A DNA stretch of 64,000 nucleotides from CBDFKS01 sp965248905 (GTDB lineage: Bacteria > Chloroflexota > Dehalococcoidia > Lucifugimonadales > JAGWBF01): assembly GCA_965248905.1 (NCBI GenBank), contig CBDFKS010000007.1:558001-622000 (forward strand). Reading direction: 5' to 3'. The translations under genes were made by a program, and so were the position numbers. The notes under the pieces were generated by a model. The model had not been told where the DNA came from and searched no databases. It was given only the letters and a program-made list of their open reading frames with translations. This document shows, piece after piece, positions 1 through 9,003 of this stretch (the stretch's first letter is position 1; every line of letters begins with the position of its first letter).

Positions 1-493
1 TCCCCAAAGAGCGGCCGAAGTAGATGATCTTGCCAGTATCGATCCCTTCCCGGGAACTAACGTAATCCAGGGCACCCTGGGCGTCCCGATATGTGCCTTC
101 CTCAGAGATAGTTCCCTCGCTGAGGCCGTAGCCACGATAATCGAACAGAAATATGTTCACACCTAGCCGGCTGTGCAGGAGAGTCAGATTCTCAAGGCGA
201 TCACTGATGTTCCCGGCATTGCCATGGAACCATATCCATGTGACATCTTTATTGCCCGGCACGAACCAGCCATGCAGCTTTACGCCATCGGCGGCAGGAA
301 AATGTATTTCTTCATACTCAAGACCCCACCGAGATGGGTCGCTCTGGAGCTCTCGTTCTGGAAAGAAGATGAACCGCTTGTCTATCAATTCTCTTGCCCC
401 AGGTACGACCAGAGTTACCACGTAGGTGATCAAGAAGACCACGACCAACGTGGCGAGGACGATCAAAGTGTACCGAAACAGCCTGATCGCCAT
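1..493 (-). CDS. alpha/beta hydrolase, BEM46-like, membrane-anchored (3' end outside window)
   Basis: Partial gene entering from the left edge. The open frame from ATG at 493 gives 164 residues with no stop. Residues about 5-30 form one hydrophobic N-terminal segment rich in Leu and Val, a membrane anchor or uncleaved signal. A hydrolase core follows, with FHGNAGN as the oxyanion-loop motif and FDYRGYG, and the last visible residues are GRSLG, the nucleophile elbow G-x-S-x-G with the catalytic Ser. This motif series is typical of BEM46/ABHD13-type serine hydrolases; the substrate cannot be inferred. The catalytic Asp and His lie beyond the window. Confidence 0.85.
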   Translation of the reverse strand, partial: MAIRLFRYTLIVLATLVVVFLITYVVTLVVPGARELIDKRFIFFPERELQSDPSRWGLEYEEIHFPAADGVKLHGWFVPGNKDVTWIWFHGNAGNISDRLENLTLLHSRLGVNIFLFDYRGYGLSEGTISEEGTYRDAQGALDYVSSREGIDTGKIIYFGRSLG

Positions 494-554
494 GAAGACC
501 AACCGGGGTGTGAACCGAACTAAACGCAACGCTGGGAATAATCTCGTCTAATGC

Positions 555-1355
555 TTATCGGCCCACCCAAAACGGTTTCCGTTTTTCGGCGAAGGCCCTG
601 GGGCCTTCCTTGGAGTCCTCGCTGGCCAGCAGACGATCATACATGTGATATGTCAGCGCTGTCGCAGCTTGAGTACTCATGTCCATGCTTCGGTACGCCA
701 TCTCTTTGAAGTATTGGATGGACAGAGGGGCGTTGGCCCGGATCTGCTCGGCCATGGCCATTGCTTCCTCCATGAGTCGGTCATTGGGTACAACGCGGTT
801 GATGAAGCCCATCTCCCAGGCCCGCTGTGCCGTGACGGGCTCGGCTGTGAGAACCAGCTCCATCACCGCTGCCATCGGCATTATTTTAGGAAGAGTAACG
901 GCGAAGGGTGGAAGAAGCCCCACTCGGGGCTCGGTTATACCAAGCCGGGCGTCTTCGGCGGCAAGGCGAATATCGCACATTTGAGCGATGGACCAGCCGC
1001 CTGCCAGAGCGTATCCATTGACTGCGGCTATCAGGGGCTTCCATGTTCGAGACCACATGTAAGGTTGTTCCGTACCCATGCTGTCGCTGGCATTTGCCAG
1101 AACACCCGAGGCGTTGTCAGCGGCGCGCTCCTTGAGGTCTCGGCCGGCGCAAAAGGCCCGGCCGGTACCTGTGATTATGCCGACTCTAGCGTCGTCGTCC
1201 CGGTCAAAACGCTGAATAGCTCCCTCCAGCTCCGCCTTGAGCTGCCGGTTGATGGAGTTCAGAGCTTCCGGCCTGTTGAGGGTAATAGTTACTACCTGGT
1301 CCTGCTTCTCGTAGAGCACAGTTTCGCCCGGCTCAAGCACTGTTTCAGATCCCAT
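555..1355 (-). CDS. enoyl-CoA hydratase/isomerase family protein (crotonase fold)
   Basis: A 266-residue crotonase-superfamily protein of normal family length. It would act on an acyl-CoA thioester in the cytoplasm. AFCAGRDL forms one half of the CoA-binding oxyanion hole and GYALAGG the other. The catalytic Glu of classical hydratases that follows GGG is replaced (the segment reads AGGWSIA), while the second acidic position survives in TEPRVGL. It may therefore be an isomerase, hydrolase or lyase of the superfamily and not a standard enoyl-CoA hydratase. The start ATG at 1355 has a GGAGGA ribosome-binding site a few bases upstream. No other beta-oxidation gene is adjacent. Confidence 0.85.
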   Translation of the reverse strand: MGSETVLEPGETVLYEKQDQVVTITLNRPEALNSINRQLKAELEGAIQRFDRDDDARVGIITGTGRAFCAGRDLKERAADNASGVLANASDSMGTEQPYMWSRTWKPLIAAVNGYALAGGWSIAQMCDIRLAAEDARLGITEPRVGLLPPFAVTLPKIMPMAAVMELVLTAEPVTAQRAWEMGFINRVVPNDRLMEEAMAMAEQIRANAPLSIQYFKEMAYRSMDMSTQAATALTYHMYDRLLASEDSKEGPRAFAEKRKPFWVGR

Positions 1356-1375
1356 TACATTCCTCCTGTAAGCTG

Positions 1376-1464
1376 GCCACAGAGGCGCAGAGACACACAG
1401 ATTATTCTTTTCGAATTGGAAAGTGCGTATTCATCTTTTAATCAGCCCTCCGTGTCTCCGTGGC
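1376..1464. repeat. small inverted repeat of the GCCACGGAGACACGGAG type
   Basis: Two imperfect inverted arms lie in the short gap between the crotonase and HIT genes. The left arm at about 1376-1400 reads GGCCACAGAGGCGCAGAGAC and the right arm at 1448-1464 reads CTCCGTGTCTCCGTGGC. From memory, elements of this sequence are dispersed between genes of many bacteria. It may form a long hairpin in the transcript, but no function is evident. Confidence 0.5.
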
Positions 1465-1472
1465 AAAGATAT

Positions 1473-1808
1473 TCATGCATAGGGCCCCAGATACATCCCG
1501 CCGAGGACGTGGACGTGGCCATGTTCCTGACTCTGCATGCCGTCGGAACCGAAGTTGGAGAGGAGGCGAAACCCTCCCGGGCAAAACTGCTCACCCATCT
1601 CAACTGCTACCTTACCTATTCGGGACATGATACCTGTGCTCCATAGCTCCTTTTGGGTCAGATGACCGGTGGGCATGACCAAGAGCATAACCGGGACCCA
1701 CTGAAGCACATTTTTTATGACGATTACCTCGTCATCTTCATACTTTATGCTGGCCGGTGCCTGCCGAGAAATGATTTCGCAGAAGCTGCATCCTGACTTT
1801 AGAGTCAT
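1473..1808 (-). CDS. HIT family protein (histidine triad)
   Basis: A 111-residue protein of the histidine-triad superfamily, which hydrolyses or transfers nucleotidyl groups from phosphoramidates and dinucleotides. The N-terminal CSFCEIISRQAPASI segment resembles the CxxC start of HinT-like proteins. The C-terminal HGHVHVLGG contains the H-x-H-x core, but the usual third His is not in its usual place, so the triad is partly relaxed. The order downstream of the MBL hydrolase and upstream of the crotonase on the same strand suggests loose co-transcription. The exact substrate is unknown. Confidence 0.8.
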   Translation of the reverse strand: MTLKSGCSFCEIISRQAPASIKYEDDEVIVIKNVLQWVPVMLLVMPTGHLTQKELWSTGIMSRIGKVAVEMGEQFCPGGFRLLSNFGSDGMQSQEHGHVHVLGGMYLGPYA

Positions 1809-1886
1809 ATAAGACTAGACCTTCATGTTTCGATGTTGAGATGTGGCGAACAGCAGTGATCACTCCGGCATTGTAGAAGCTGAGGC

Positions 1887-2723
1887 CTATAGCTTCTGCG
1901 GTTCCAGTTCCAGCTTCCCGTCTCTCTTTGCCAAATAGCCCCCTTTTAGACTGATTCCGTGGCTGAAGATAAGAAGCCATCGTTCCTTCTCGGCCTGTGT
2001 GATTAAACGGCGTTTTTGCTTGAGGCTTTCGAGGGGTTGGACATCCCACGCGGTGATATAGTTTGGGGGCAAATGATGGTGAGTAGGTAGAAGGTCGCCC
2101 AGATAAGCCACTCTCTGGTCATCGGTGTCGATGAAGACCATCTGATGGCCTTCAGTGTGGCCACCGGTAACCCTGAGCCATACATTGGGAACTATTTCTG
2201 TATCGCCGTCGAGGAGCTCTAGCTGACGACTCTCCTGGAGTGGTAGATAGTCGTCTTCGACGTAGGCGGCACGTATGCGTTCGCTGACATGGGTAGCCTC
2301 GTTCCAGCCACCCTTCTGCACCAGGTAAGTCGCTTTCGGAAAGGTGGGAACAAGGTTATCTGAGTAGCCTGTCCTCGTACAGCCTCCGGCTTGGTCGAAA
2401 TGCAGGTGAGATAGGGCCACGATGTCTATGTCATCTACCCCGAGTTTCTGGGCTCTCAGCTCAGACACCAACCGGCCGGCTTTCATCGCGAAGGCGTTCT
2501 TCATTTTTAGCGGATGCTTGTTACCCACCCCGGTGTCCACCAGGATGTTCTTGCCGTTGGCCTTGATAAGCAGGGAGTTGATGCCTACGGTCACTCGGTT
2601 ATGCTCGTCTGCTGGAGTCAAAGTGTTCCAAACGACCTTGGGTACGACGCCGTAGAGAGCACCGCCGTCCTGCATGATGGTTCCATCGGTGAGGGAAAAT
2701 ATATCTAAGTTGCCGACTCGCAT
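1887..2723 (-). CDS. MBL-fold metallo-hydrolase
   Basis: A metallo-beta-lactamase-fold enzyme of about 278 residues. The metal ligands are visible in SHLHFDQAGG (H-x-H-x-D; the usual following His is Gln) and in GGHTEGHQ, with a late SHG. This arrangement occurs in the quorum-quenching lactonase-like and hydrolase branches of the family. I place the start at ATG 2723, MRVGNLDIFSLTDG, because this is where family homology normally begins. The longer open frame to 2834 would overlap the dnaC-like gene. The substrate is not predictable. Confidence 0.85.
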   Translation of the reverse strand: MRVGNLDIFSLTDGTIMQDGGALYGVVPKVVWNTLTPADEHNRVTVGINSLLIKANGKNILVDTGVGNKHPLKMKNAFAMKAGRLVSELRAQKLGVDDIDIVALSHLHFDQAGGCTRTGYSDNLVPTFPKATYLVQKGGWNEATHVSERIRAAYVEDDYLPLQESRQLELLDGDTEIVPNVWLRVTGGHTEGHQMVFIDTDDQRVAYLGDLLPTHHHLPPNYITAWDVQPLESLKQKRRLITQAEKERWLLIFSHGISLKGGYLAKRDGKLELEPQKL

Positions 2724-2778
2724 GGCGCAGTGAATATAAAGGACTAACGATGGGTGTGTCAATGCGCCGATGGGACGT

Positions 2779-4191
2779 TTATCGGGGACGTGGTGTACGC
2801 TTGTAGCCGCTCTTGCTTGCTGGACGCTGATCACGATAGTCGGGCGCGAGTATCGGTGCCCACTCTACCAAGGTGTCGCTTAGGCGGGAGGAGATACGGG
2901 GCTTGGCTTCTTCTAGCTGTTTTAGTGAAATCAGGTTTGATGTGATGACTGTTGGGAGGCGTGCGTTGTGCCGGTGAACGATGATCTGATATAGCTTCTC
3001 CTCTGCCCAGGGAGTGTTGTTCTCCGATGCCAGATCATCCAAAACCAACAATGGCGCCGTCTTCACCTCTTCGAAAAGCTCATCGTAGCCTGCCAGGCTG
3101 TCGGGCCTGAAGGTGGCCCTGAGGTAGTCAAGCAATGCTGGCACAAACGCGAAGTAGGCGGGCTGTCCCTTCTTAAGTCTCTCGTTAATTATAGCCACAG
3201 CCAGATGGGTCTTGCCGCAGCCGTTCAATCCGGTAAGGAACAGCCACCCCTTCGGGGATTCGGCAAAGCTGAGGGCCACGTCATAAGCGCCCTTCAACGT
3301 TCTTCTTTCCTCGTCAGTTGCTCTCAACTGTGGGCCAAGTTTGAATCCGTCGAAGGTCATCTGTCTCAGCATGTCCCCCTGAAGGCCACCGATCTCTGTC
3401 AGGGGTTCGGCCAACTTTTGGCCCGAGGAGTAGACTCTGGAAAATCCTTCAGTTTGCAGCCGGGTTCTAATGCTTTCTTCCAGGCGATTTAATGAACCCC
3501 TGACAGTTACCACCGTGGGCAACAGGGAGTTAAAGCGGTGGTTAAACACCTGAAGCAGCTTCTCCTGGGCCCATGGTGTGCTGCTCTGGGAGCCCAGGTC
3601 GTCCAACACTAGGATGGGCGCATTACGTACCTGGTTGAACAGGTCATCGTATGACACGTCGCTTTGCGGTGCGAATGTTCCCCGGAGATAGTCCAAAAAA
3701 TCGGGCACAAACATGAAGAAAACGGCTTGTCCACGCTCGATGCATCTATTGGCAATCGCCGCGGCTAGATGGGTCTTGCCAGAGCCGCTGGGTCCGGTGA
3801 GCACAACCCAGCCCTGGGGGTCTTCAGCGAAGGTCTGCGAGGCTTCGAAAGCCTTGCTAAAGAGCAGCTTACTTTCTGAGCCGGGCAACCGCCCTTCCTG
3901 GTCGGTGGTGGCAAACTCAATACGACTCAGGGGGCCCAGATTGCTGTAATGCAGTAGCCGGGACAGACGTCTGTCCAGGTCCTCTTGCTGCTGGCATCGA
4001 CAGGGGAACACCTCGCCAAAGTCAGGGTGACCCACGGGAACCCGGCGACTTACCCAACCACGCCCCTTGCAGATGGAACACCGCTCCGTGTCATCTTCCT
4101 CAGTCCTCTGGGAGTCGACCCCGTTGCCGGAGGTACTCCACGAGACCCTCTTTGCTGGGAGCCTTCTGAGGATATCGCCCAGACTCTCCAT
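2779..4191 (-). CDS. DnaC/DnaI-like helicase loader with two tandem AAA+ ATPase modules
   Basis: A 470-residue protein, about twice the length of a normal helicase loader. An N-terminal Cys cluster (CSIC and CRC, residues about 38-66) resembles the zinc-binding start of DnaI-type loaders. Module 1 has Walker A GPSGSGKTH (Lys139) and Walker B ILVLDDLG (Asp197-198). Module 2 has GLNGCGKTH (Lys327) and LLVLDDLA (Asp385-386). In module 2 the sensor-1 segment is PTVITSN, as in DnaC; in module 1 it is PTVVTVR, so the sensor Asn is lost. A segment MTFDGFKL precedes module 2, as in single loaders. It lies last in rplI-dnaB-dnaD-like, so helicase loading is the likely role. The start ATG 4191 has an AAGGG site and overlaps the dnaD-like 3' end by about 92 bases; TTG 4206 is an alternative. 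Confidence 0.85.
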   Translation of the reverse strand: MESLGDILRRLPAKRVSWSTSGNGVDSQRTEEDDTERCSICKGRGWVSRRVPVGHPDFGEVFPCRCQQQEDLDRRLSRLLHYSNLGPLSRIEFATTDQEGRLPGSESKLLFSKAFEASQTFAEDPQGWVVLTGPSGSGKTHLAAAIANRCIERGQAVFFMFVPDFLDYLRGTFAPQSDVSYDDLFNQVRNAPILVLDDLGSQSSTPWAQEKLLQVFNHRFNSLLPTVVTVRGSLNRLEESIRTRLQTEGFSRVYSSGQKLAEPLTEIGGLQGDMLRQMTFDGFKLGPQLRATDEERRTLKGAYDVALSFAESPKGWLFLTGLNGCGKTHLAVAIINERLKKGQPAYFAFVPALLDYLRATFRPDSLAGYDELFEEVKTAPLLVLDDLASENNTPWAEEKLYQIIVHRHNARLPTVITSNLISLKQLEEAKPRISSRLSDTLVEWAPILAPDYRDQRPASKSGYKRTPRPR

Positions 4192-4822
4192 CACCCTTCC
4201 CTTCAATAGCCCACCGCTTTAGTGTCGCTTCGATATATCGCCAGTTTCGTTTGTTGAGGCTAACAGCTATTTTGAAAGCATCCTCGATCCAGTGCCACGG
4301 GTAGTTTTCCTCCGCATCCTTCATCTGCTCCGATAGCAGAGGAGTCAATAAACCGATGTTCTCCTCGTAAAGAGAAAAGATATTGGCCCTTGGGCCCACA
4401 GGCTCTTCCGCTGGGAATCCCTTAGGGGCATATCCTTTTATACTGATACTGCCCTGTTCCATGGCTTTCAGAGCCCTACGGCCGGCCTCGTCATTGAGCA
4501 GGTAAATATCTTGCGGCTCAGCCTCTAAATCTATGGTGGCGGCAAGAAAGGTACCCCTCCTGACTGACATCGTAATACCGTGTCTGACGGCCTCAGCCGT
4601 CTGGCCATTAAGACCCCTTAAGCCCACCTGTAACACCCGGTCTGCCAGCAATTCCCTGGCAGTAACGAACCTGGGGTATCCCTTCTTCCGATGGAGATGC
4701 CAGAGGGCTCGCATGGTGCATTTCAACTCAGCCAGGTCCTCTATCTCTTCCAGCAGCAGTCCCAACAACGGACTGGGAACCGGGGTATACTGGGTCCCAC
4801 GAGGAAACCCTGAAAATTTCAT
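4100..4822 (-). CDS. DnaD-domain replication protein
   Basis: A 240-residue protein. The N-terminal half looks like a winged-helix region (ALWHLHRKKGYPRFVTARELL). The C-terminal half, residues about 150-215, is a DnaD/DnaB2 domain: NIFSLYEENIGLLTPLLSEQ followed by WIEDAFKIAV and NWRYIEATLKRW, close to the YxxxIL-type helical repeat of the family. DnaD proteins of Gram-positive bacteria remodel DNA and help load the helicase loader at the origin. The position between dnaB and a DnaC-like loader supports that role. It starts 2 bases after dnaB ends, which implies translational coupling. Confidence 0.85.
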   Translation of the reverse strand: MKFSGFPRGTQYTPVPSPLLGLLLEEIEDLAELKCTMRALWHLHRKKGYPRFVTARELLADRVLQVGLRGLNGQTAEAVRHGITMSVRRGTFLAATIDLEAEPQDIYLLNDEAGRRALKAMEQGSISIKGYAPKGFPAEEPVGPRANIFSLYEENIGLLTPLLSEQMKDAEENYPWHWIEDAFKIAVSLNKRNWRYIEATLKRWAIEGKGDGESGRYPQKAPSKEGLVEYLRQRGRLPED

Positions 4823-4824
4823 GG

Positions 4825-6189
4825 CTAAAATACCGCTAGCTCAAGCGGAGCCGGCTCAAACCTGACCAGGTTATCCCGAAATAGTAGTTTCAATGTACCG
4901 ACTGGACCGTGTCGATGTTTGGACACGATTATTTCGGCAACGTTCTTGGGGTATGGCCGGTCGGGGGAGCGGCTAGCCCACTCCTCTTCCGTAAAGTAGA
5001 CGTCATCGCGATAGATGAACATGACTACGTCGGCATCCTGCTCGATGCTGCCACTCTCTCTCAGGTCCGAAAGCTGGGGCCGGTGAGAAGTTCTCGACTC
5101 GACTGCACGGCTTAGCTGAGAGACCGCCAGAACAGGCACGTTCAGGTCTCTGGCCATCCCCTTAATCGAACGGGTGATCTCGCTCATCTCCTGTACCCGG
5201 TTATCACCCCGTGAATGGCCTTGGATAAGCTGCATGTAGTCTACAACCAGCATGTCGAGGCCACGTTCTAGGTTGAGCCGACGGGCTTTGCTCCTCATCT
5301 CCACTATGCCCTGTAACGGGCTGTCGTCTATGTAGATCGAGAGCTCTGATAGGCTACCTATAGCGTCTATGATGCGGCGCTCTTCAGCCTCGGTGTATAA
5401 GCCCAGTCGGAGCCTTTGGGCATCCACCTCTGCCTCTCCCGCCAACATGCGGATAGCAATCTGTTCCCGGCTCATCTCCAGGCTGAACACCCCAACAGCA
5501 TACCCATTTCTGGCGGCATTCAGGGACATATTAATGGCGAGGGTGCTCTTGCCGAGGCTGGGCCGTGCAGCTAGCACCACCATGTCAGAGCGATGTAGTC
5601 CACCTAGAAGGTCATCCATGGCATCGAAACCTGTCAGTATCGGTGCAGTCGCTCTACCCAGATCCTCGGCCACTGCGGCCCGGTCTTCCATGTACTGGTC
5701 CAGTATTTCTCGAATTGGCACGAAATCCCTGGCAGGCTGCCCTGAACGGACGTGAAACAGGATTTCCTCCGCTCGGCTCAGGGTGGCTTCCACGTCATTC
5801 GTACCGTCGTAGCCGATGGCTGATATCTTGGCTGCTGAATCTATAAGGTTACGCATGACTGAAGTCCGATTGACGATTCGGCCATAGTACTCAACGTGCA
5901 CGGGGGTAGGCACGGTGGATACCAAGTGGCTGAGATAGGCGGTGCCCCCTACCTGGTCCAGCCGCTCCTGCAGGCCCAGTTGGTGGGCAACGGTCACCTG
6001 GTTTATGGCTTCGGCACGCCGAAACAACTCGAGACACGCTTCGTAGCAGAAGCGGTTCTTCTCTCGGTAAAAGTCCGTCGGATTCAGAAAATGGGCAACT
6101 TTCAGAATCGAGTCCCCATCTATTAACAGGGAGCCGATGATCGATTCCTCTCCCTCGATGTCGTGGGGTAGAAGCCTCTCGGCGTACAC
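4825..6189 (-). CDS. dnaB: replicative DNA helicase DnaB
   Basis: A 454-residue hexameric replicative helicase of normal length. The N-terminal primase-interaction domain begins RLLPHDIEGEESIIGSLL. The RecA-like domain holds Walker A ARPSLGKST, the H2 region VFSLEMSREQ, Walker B MLVVDYMQLI, and the late motifs LSDLRESGSIEQDADVV and SKHRHGPVG. No intein is present. It unwinds the chromosome at the fork in a 5'-3' direction (family knowledge). The gene follows rplI by 4 bases, a linkage common in many bacteria, and leads into dnaD-like and dnaC-like genes, so one operon supplies the helicase and its loaders. Confidence 0.97.
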   Translation of the reverse strand: MYAERLLPHDIEGEESIIGSLLIDGDSILKVAHFLNPTDFYREKNRFCYEACLELFRRAEAINQVTVAHQLGLQERLDQVGGTAYLSHLVSTVPTPVHVEYYGRIVNRTSVMRNLIDSAAKISAIGYDGTNDVEATLSRAEEILFHVRSGQPARDFVPIREILDQYMEDRAAVAEDLGRATAPILTGFDAMDDLLGGLHRSDMVVLAARPSLGKSTLAINMSLNAARNGYAVGVFSLEMSREQIAIRMLAGEAEVDAQRLRLGLYTEAEERRIIDAIGSLSELSIYIDDSPLQGIVEMRSKARRLNLERGLDMLVVDYMQLIQGHSRGDNRVQEMSEITRSIKGMARDLNVPVLAVSQLSRAVESRTSHRPQLSDLRESGSIEQDADVVMFIYRDDVYFTEEEWASRSPDRPYPKNVAEIIVSKHRHGPVGTLKLLFRDNLVRFEPAPLELAVF

Positions 6190-6193
6190 TTAT

Positions 6194-6649
6194 CTATTCC
6201 TCCGCTTCAGCGGTAACGAGAATTGTGGCCTGTATTCCAGGTGACAGGTTTAGAATTACCTCATATTCGCCTGGTGCCTTGATGGGCTCAACTGTCTCGA
6301 CCAGCTTTCGGTCTATCTCTCTTCCGGTGGTATTGCCCAGCTCTTGTGCGATCTGGGTGGGGGTGATGGCGCCATAAAACTCGCCTGCTAACGTGGCCCT
6401 CGCCTTAACGGTTATACCGGTACCCTCTAATTCAGACGCCAGCACCTCCCAGCGTTGAGTCTCTCGGATTCGACGCTCGGTCCCTGCCTGCTTGATGCGC
6501 TCGATTCGCTTCATCTCCTCGGCGGTAGCCACAATGGCCAGCTTTTGCGGGATCAGGTAGTTACGCGCATACCCGTTAGCTACGTTTTTGACTTCACCGG
6601 CGTTGGCCTGGTTAGCGACATCTTCTAGAAAGATTACTCTCACGATCAA
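6194..6649 (-). CDS. rplI: 50S ribosomal protein L9
   Basis: A 151-residue protein of normal L9 length. The N-terminal domain shows VIFLEDVANQANAGEV and VANGYARNYLIPQKLA, the conserved rRNA-binding signature. A long connecting helix runs from residue about 40 to 75, and the C-terminal domain follows. L9 binds 23S rRNA near the L1 stalk. It is the first gene of the dnaB operon, with a good AGGAG-type site upstream of 6649 (AAAGGAGATTTGATCGTG), which implies a GTG or nearby start. Confidence 0.97.
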   Translation of the reverse strand: MIVRVIFLEDVANQANAGEVKNVANGYARNYLIPQKLAIVATAEEMKRIERIKQAGTERRIRETQRWEVLASELEGTGITVKARATLAGEFYGAITPTQIAQELGNTTGREIDRKLVETVEPIKAPGEYEVILNLSPGIQATILVTAEAEE

Positions 6650-6771
6650 ATCTCCTTTTGGCTAATTTCTTATGCCCCAGCCTCTTTGAGGACGAGTACT
6701 TTTCTTTTGCATTATACCCGTTTTATCCGTGCCGATGAAGGAGCGAAAGCTCAAGATGTGTTCTCGGAATT

Positions 6772-8991
6772 TCATGACGCTGATTTGGCGGAGAGGCCAA
6801 GTCCGTGTCTCCAGGCATTGTCCAGCTCATCAATGGGGAGATCGATAGCATCGTTAATGACAAATCGAGAATCTGAGGTGGTCATTCCCAGAAAAGTCAT
6901 TGGAACCTTTGATTCCTCGGCCATTGCCGTCAACTCGCCCATATGCTCCGGTCTGAGAGACACGATGGCCCTCGACTGTCGTTCGCCGAACAATGCCGCA
7001 TCCCATCGTCCCGTGATCTTGCATTCACCCTTAAAGCCTACCGCTCCGGATATGCAGCTTTCAGCAAGGGCCACAGCTAGACCTCCATCGGAGCAGTCGT
7101 GACAGGATGTGACTAATTTCTCCTTGATAGTTTCTTGGCAAAGTAGCTGCACTCGCTTTTCCAGCTCCAGGTCGATGGTGGGCTTCCCAGCTACTAGGTG
7201 ATGGATTACCTCTAGGTACTCGCTGCCGGCTAGCTCTCTTGCCCTCCCTCTCACCTCTGAATCCCCTAACAGCACTATTGCTTCTCCCGGGCCTGGAAAC
7301 GCTGAACTGACGTAACTGCCCACTTCCTCGAGAAGCCCTAGAGCCCCCACAACCGGCGTGGGATATATGGCTTGGCCTTGCGTCTCGTTGTAAAGACTGA
7401 CGTTGCCACTGACAATGGGCACTCCTAGGACGCGGCAGGCTTTGACCATGCCCCGGATGCACCACTCGAGTTGATAGTATATTTCGAGGTGCTCGGGATT
7501 GCCGAAGTTAAGGCAGTCCGTCAAAGCGATGGGCTCGGCACCAGTGCAAGAAAGATTGCGGCAGGCTTCGGCAACGGCAATTGCCCCTCCACTGTAGGGG
7601 TCCAAATAGCAGTAGCGACCGTTGCCGTCGGTACATAAAGCGATGCCCTTAGTTGTACCTTTTATCCGCAGCACGGCAGCGTCGGCGCCGGGAGCAACCA
7701 CGGTATTCGTTTGCACCTGGTGGTCATACTGCCTGTATATGCCTTCCTTACTACTAATGTTAGGGGACTGAAGTAGATGTAGCAGCACGCGGCTTGGACT
7801 CTCGTTGGGAAGGGAAATATCATTCAGTGGATAACGTTGCAGTTTGGTCAATTCTCGAGGTTTGGTACCCTTCAGCCTATACCTGGGCGGCTGGGTGATG
7901 AAGTTCACCGGGAGATCAGCTACCAGCTCTTCCCCATTGTAGACCTTCGCGGCAGAGTGGTTGCTAACTGTGCCAACTTCCACGCATGGAATATCCCATT
8001 TTCGAAAGAGTGGTTTGACGTTTTCTACGTGCCTCGGGTTTACCATCAGAAGCATGCGTTCTTGAGACTCGGAAAGCATGATTTCGTAGGGGCTCATACC
8101 GCTATCTCGTTGGTGCACCTTGGCAAGGTCCAGGCGAATCCCAGCGTTGCCCTTGGCAGCCGCTTCCATCGAGGCGCTGGTCAGCCCGGCCGCCCCCAGA
8201 TCTTGCATCCCTTCAAGCAGTCCCGTAGCGGCGGTTTCCAAACAAGCTTCTATCAGCAATTTTTCCAGAAAGGGATTGGCTACCTGTACTGTAGGCCTCA
8301 TCTCTCTTTCGTCTTCGAAGGTGCGGGAAGCGAGGCCACTGGCCCCATGAATACCGTCTCTACCGGTGTCAGCACCAGCCAGTAGCAACACATTTCCCTC
8401 AGCTCCCGTCGAGGCGCTTACAAGCCTGTCCTTCTCTATCAAACCTACGCATAGGGCATTGACCAAGGGGTTTTGAGAGTAGCACTCGGAGAAGACTACC
8501 TCTCCTCCCACGTCCGGTACCCCGATGCAGTTTCCATACCAAGAGATACCTCCTATTACTCCCTCCAGGAGATATCGGTTCCGGGGGTTTTCCAAAGGGC
8601 CGAATCGTAGAGAGTTCAGCAATGCTATCGGCCTGGCGCCCATGGCCAGGATATCTCGCACGATGCCGCCTACTCCGGTAGCCGCGCCCTGGAAGGGCTC
8701 CACCGCGGAAGGGTGATTATGGGACTCGATCTTGAACACGATCGCCAGACCGTCGCCAATATCTACGGCTCCTGCGTTCTCTTGACCGGAGCCTACCAGG
8801 ACCCGTGGGCTGGTCGAGGGCAAGAGTCGGAGGAGGGGGGCGGAGTGTTTATAGCCGCAGTGCTCGCTCCACAATGCGCCAAAGATGCCCAACTCAACGG
8901 CGTTTGGTTCACGGCCTAGTCCATTGAGTACCAGCTGGTATTCAGCCTCGCTAAGAGCGATCTCATCGAGAATTTCTTTGGTGATAGGCAT
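6772..8991 (-). CDS. purL: phosphoribosylformylglycinamidine synthase subunit PurL (small type)
   Basis: A 739-residue small-type FGAM synthase, which makes FGAM from FGAR, ATP and the ammonia delivered by PurQ in de novo purine synthesis. Visible signatures are WSEHCGYKHS, the KIESHNHPSAVEPFQGAATG nucleotide-binding stretch (residues about 85-105), GMQDLGAAGL, CTDGNGRYCYLDPY and SCHDCSDGGLAVALAE. It follows purQ by 12 bases. Small-type PurL normally forms a complex with PurQ and PurS; purS is not beside it here and must lie elsewhere or be diverged. Confidence 0.97.
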   Translation of the reverse strand: MPITKEILDEIALSEAEYQLVLNGLGREPNAVELGIFGALWSEHCGYKHSAPLLRLLPSTSPRVLVGSGQENAGAVDIGDGLAIVFKIESHNHPSAVEPFQGAATGVGGIVRDILAMGARPIALLNSLRFGPLENPRNRYLLEGVIGGISWYGNCIGVPDVGGEVVFSECYSQNPLVNALCVGLIEKDRLVSASTGAEGNVLLLAGADTGRDGIHGASGLASRTFEDEREMRPTVQVANPFLEKLLIEACLETAATGLLEGMQDLGAAGLTSASMEAAAKGNAGIRLDLAKVHQRDSGMSPYEIMLSESQERMLLMVNPRHVENVKPLFRKWDIPCVEVGTVSNHSAAKVYNGEELVADLPVNFITQPPRYRLKGTKPRELTKLQRYPLNDISLPNESPSRVLLHLLQSPNISSKEGIYRQYDHQVQTNTVVAPGADAAVLRIKGTTKGIALCTDGNGRYCYLDPYSGGAIAVAEACRNLSCTGAEPIALTDCLNFGNPEHLEIYYQLEWCIRGMVKACRVLGVPIVSGNVSLYNETQGQAIYPTPVVGALGLLEEVGSYVSSAFPGPGEAIVLLGDSEVRGRARELAGSEYLEVIHHLVAGKPTIDLELEKRVQLLCQETIKEKLVTSCHDCSDGGLAVALAESCISGAVGFKGECKITGRWDAALFGERQSRAIVSLRPEHMGELTAMAEESKVPMTFLGMTTSDSRFVINDAIDLPIDELDNAWRHGLGLSAKSAS

Positions 8992-9003
8992 GCTAGTCCA
9001 AAC

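Noticed and set aside
645..1646. A 333-codon plus-strand frame across the crotonase and HIT genes
   Set aside because: It spans two clear genes on the other strand and a repeat, with no recognisable motif.
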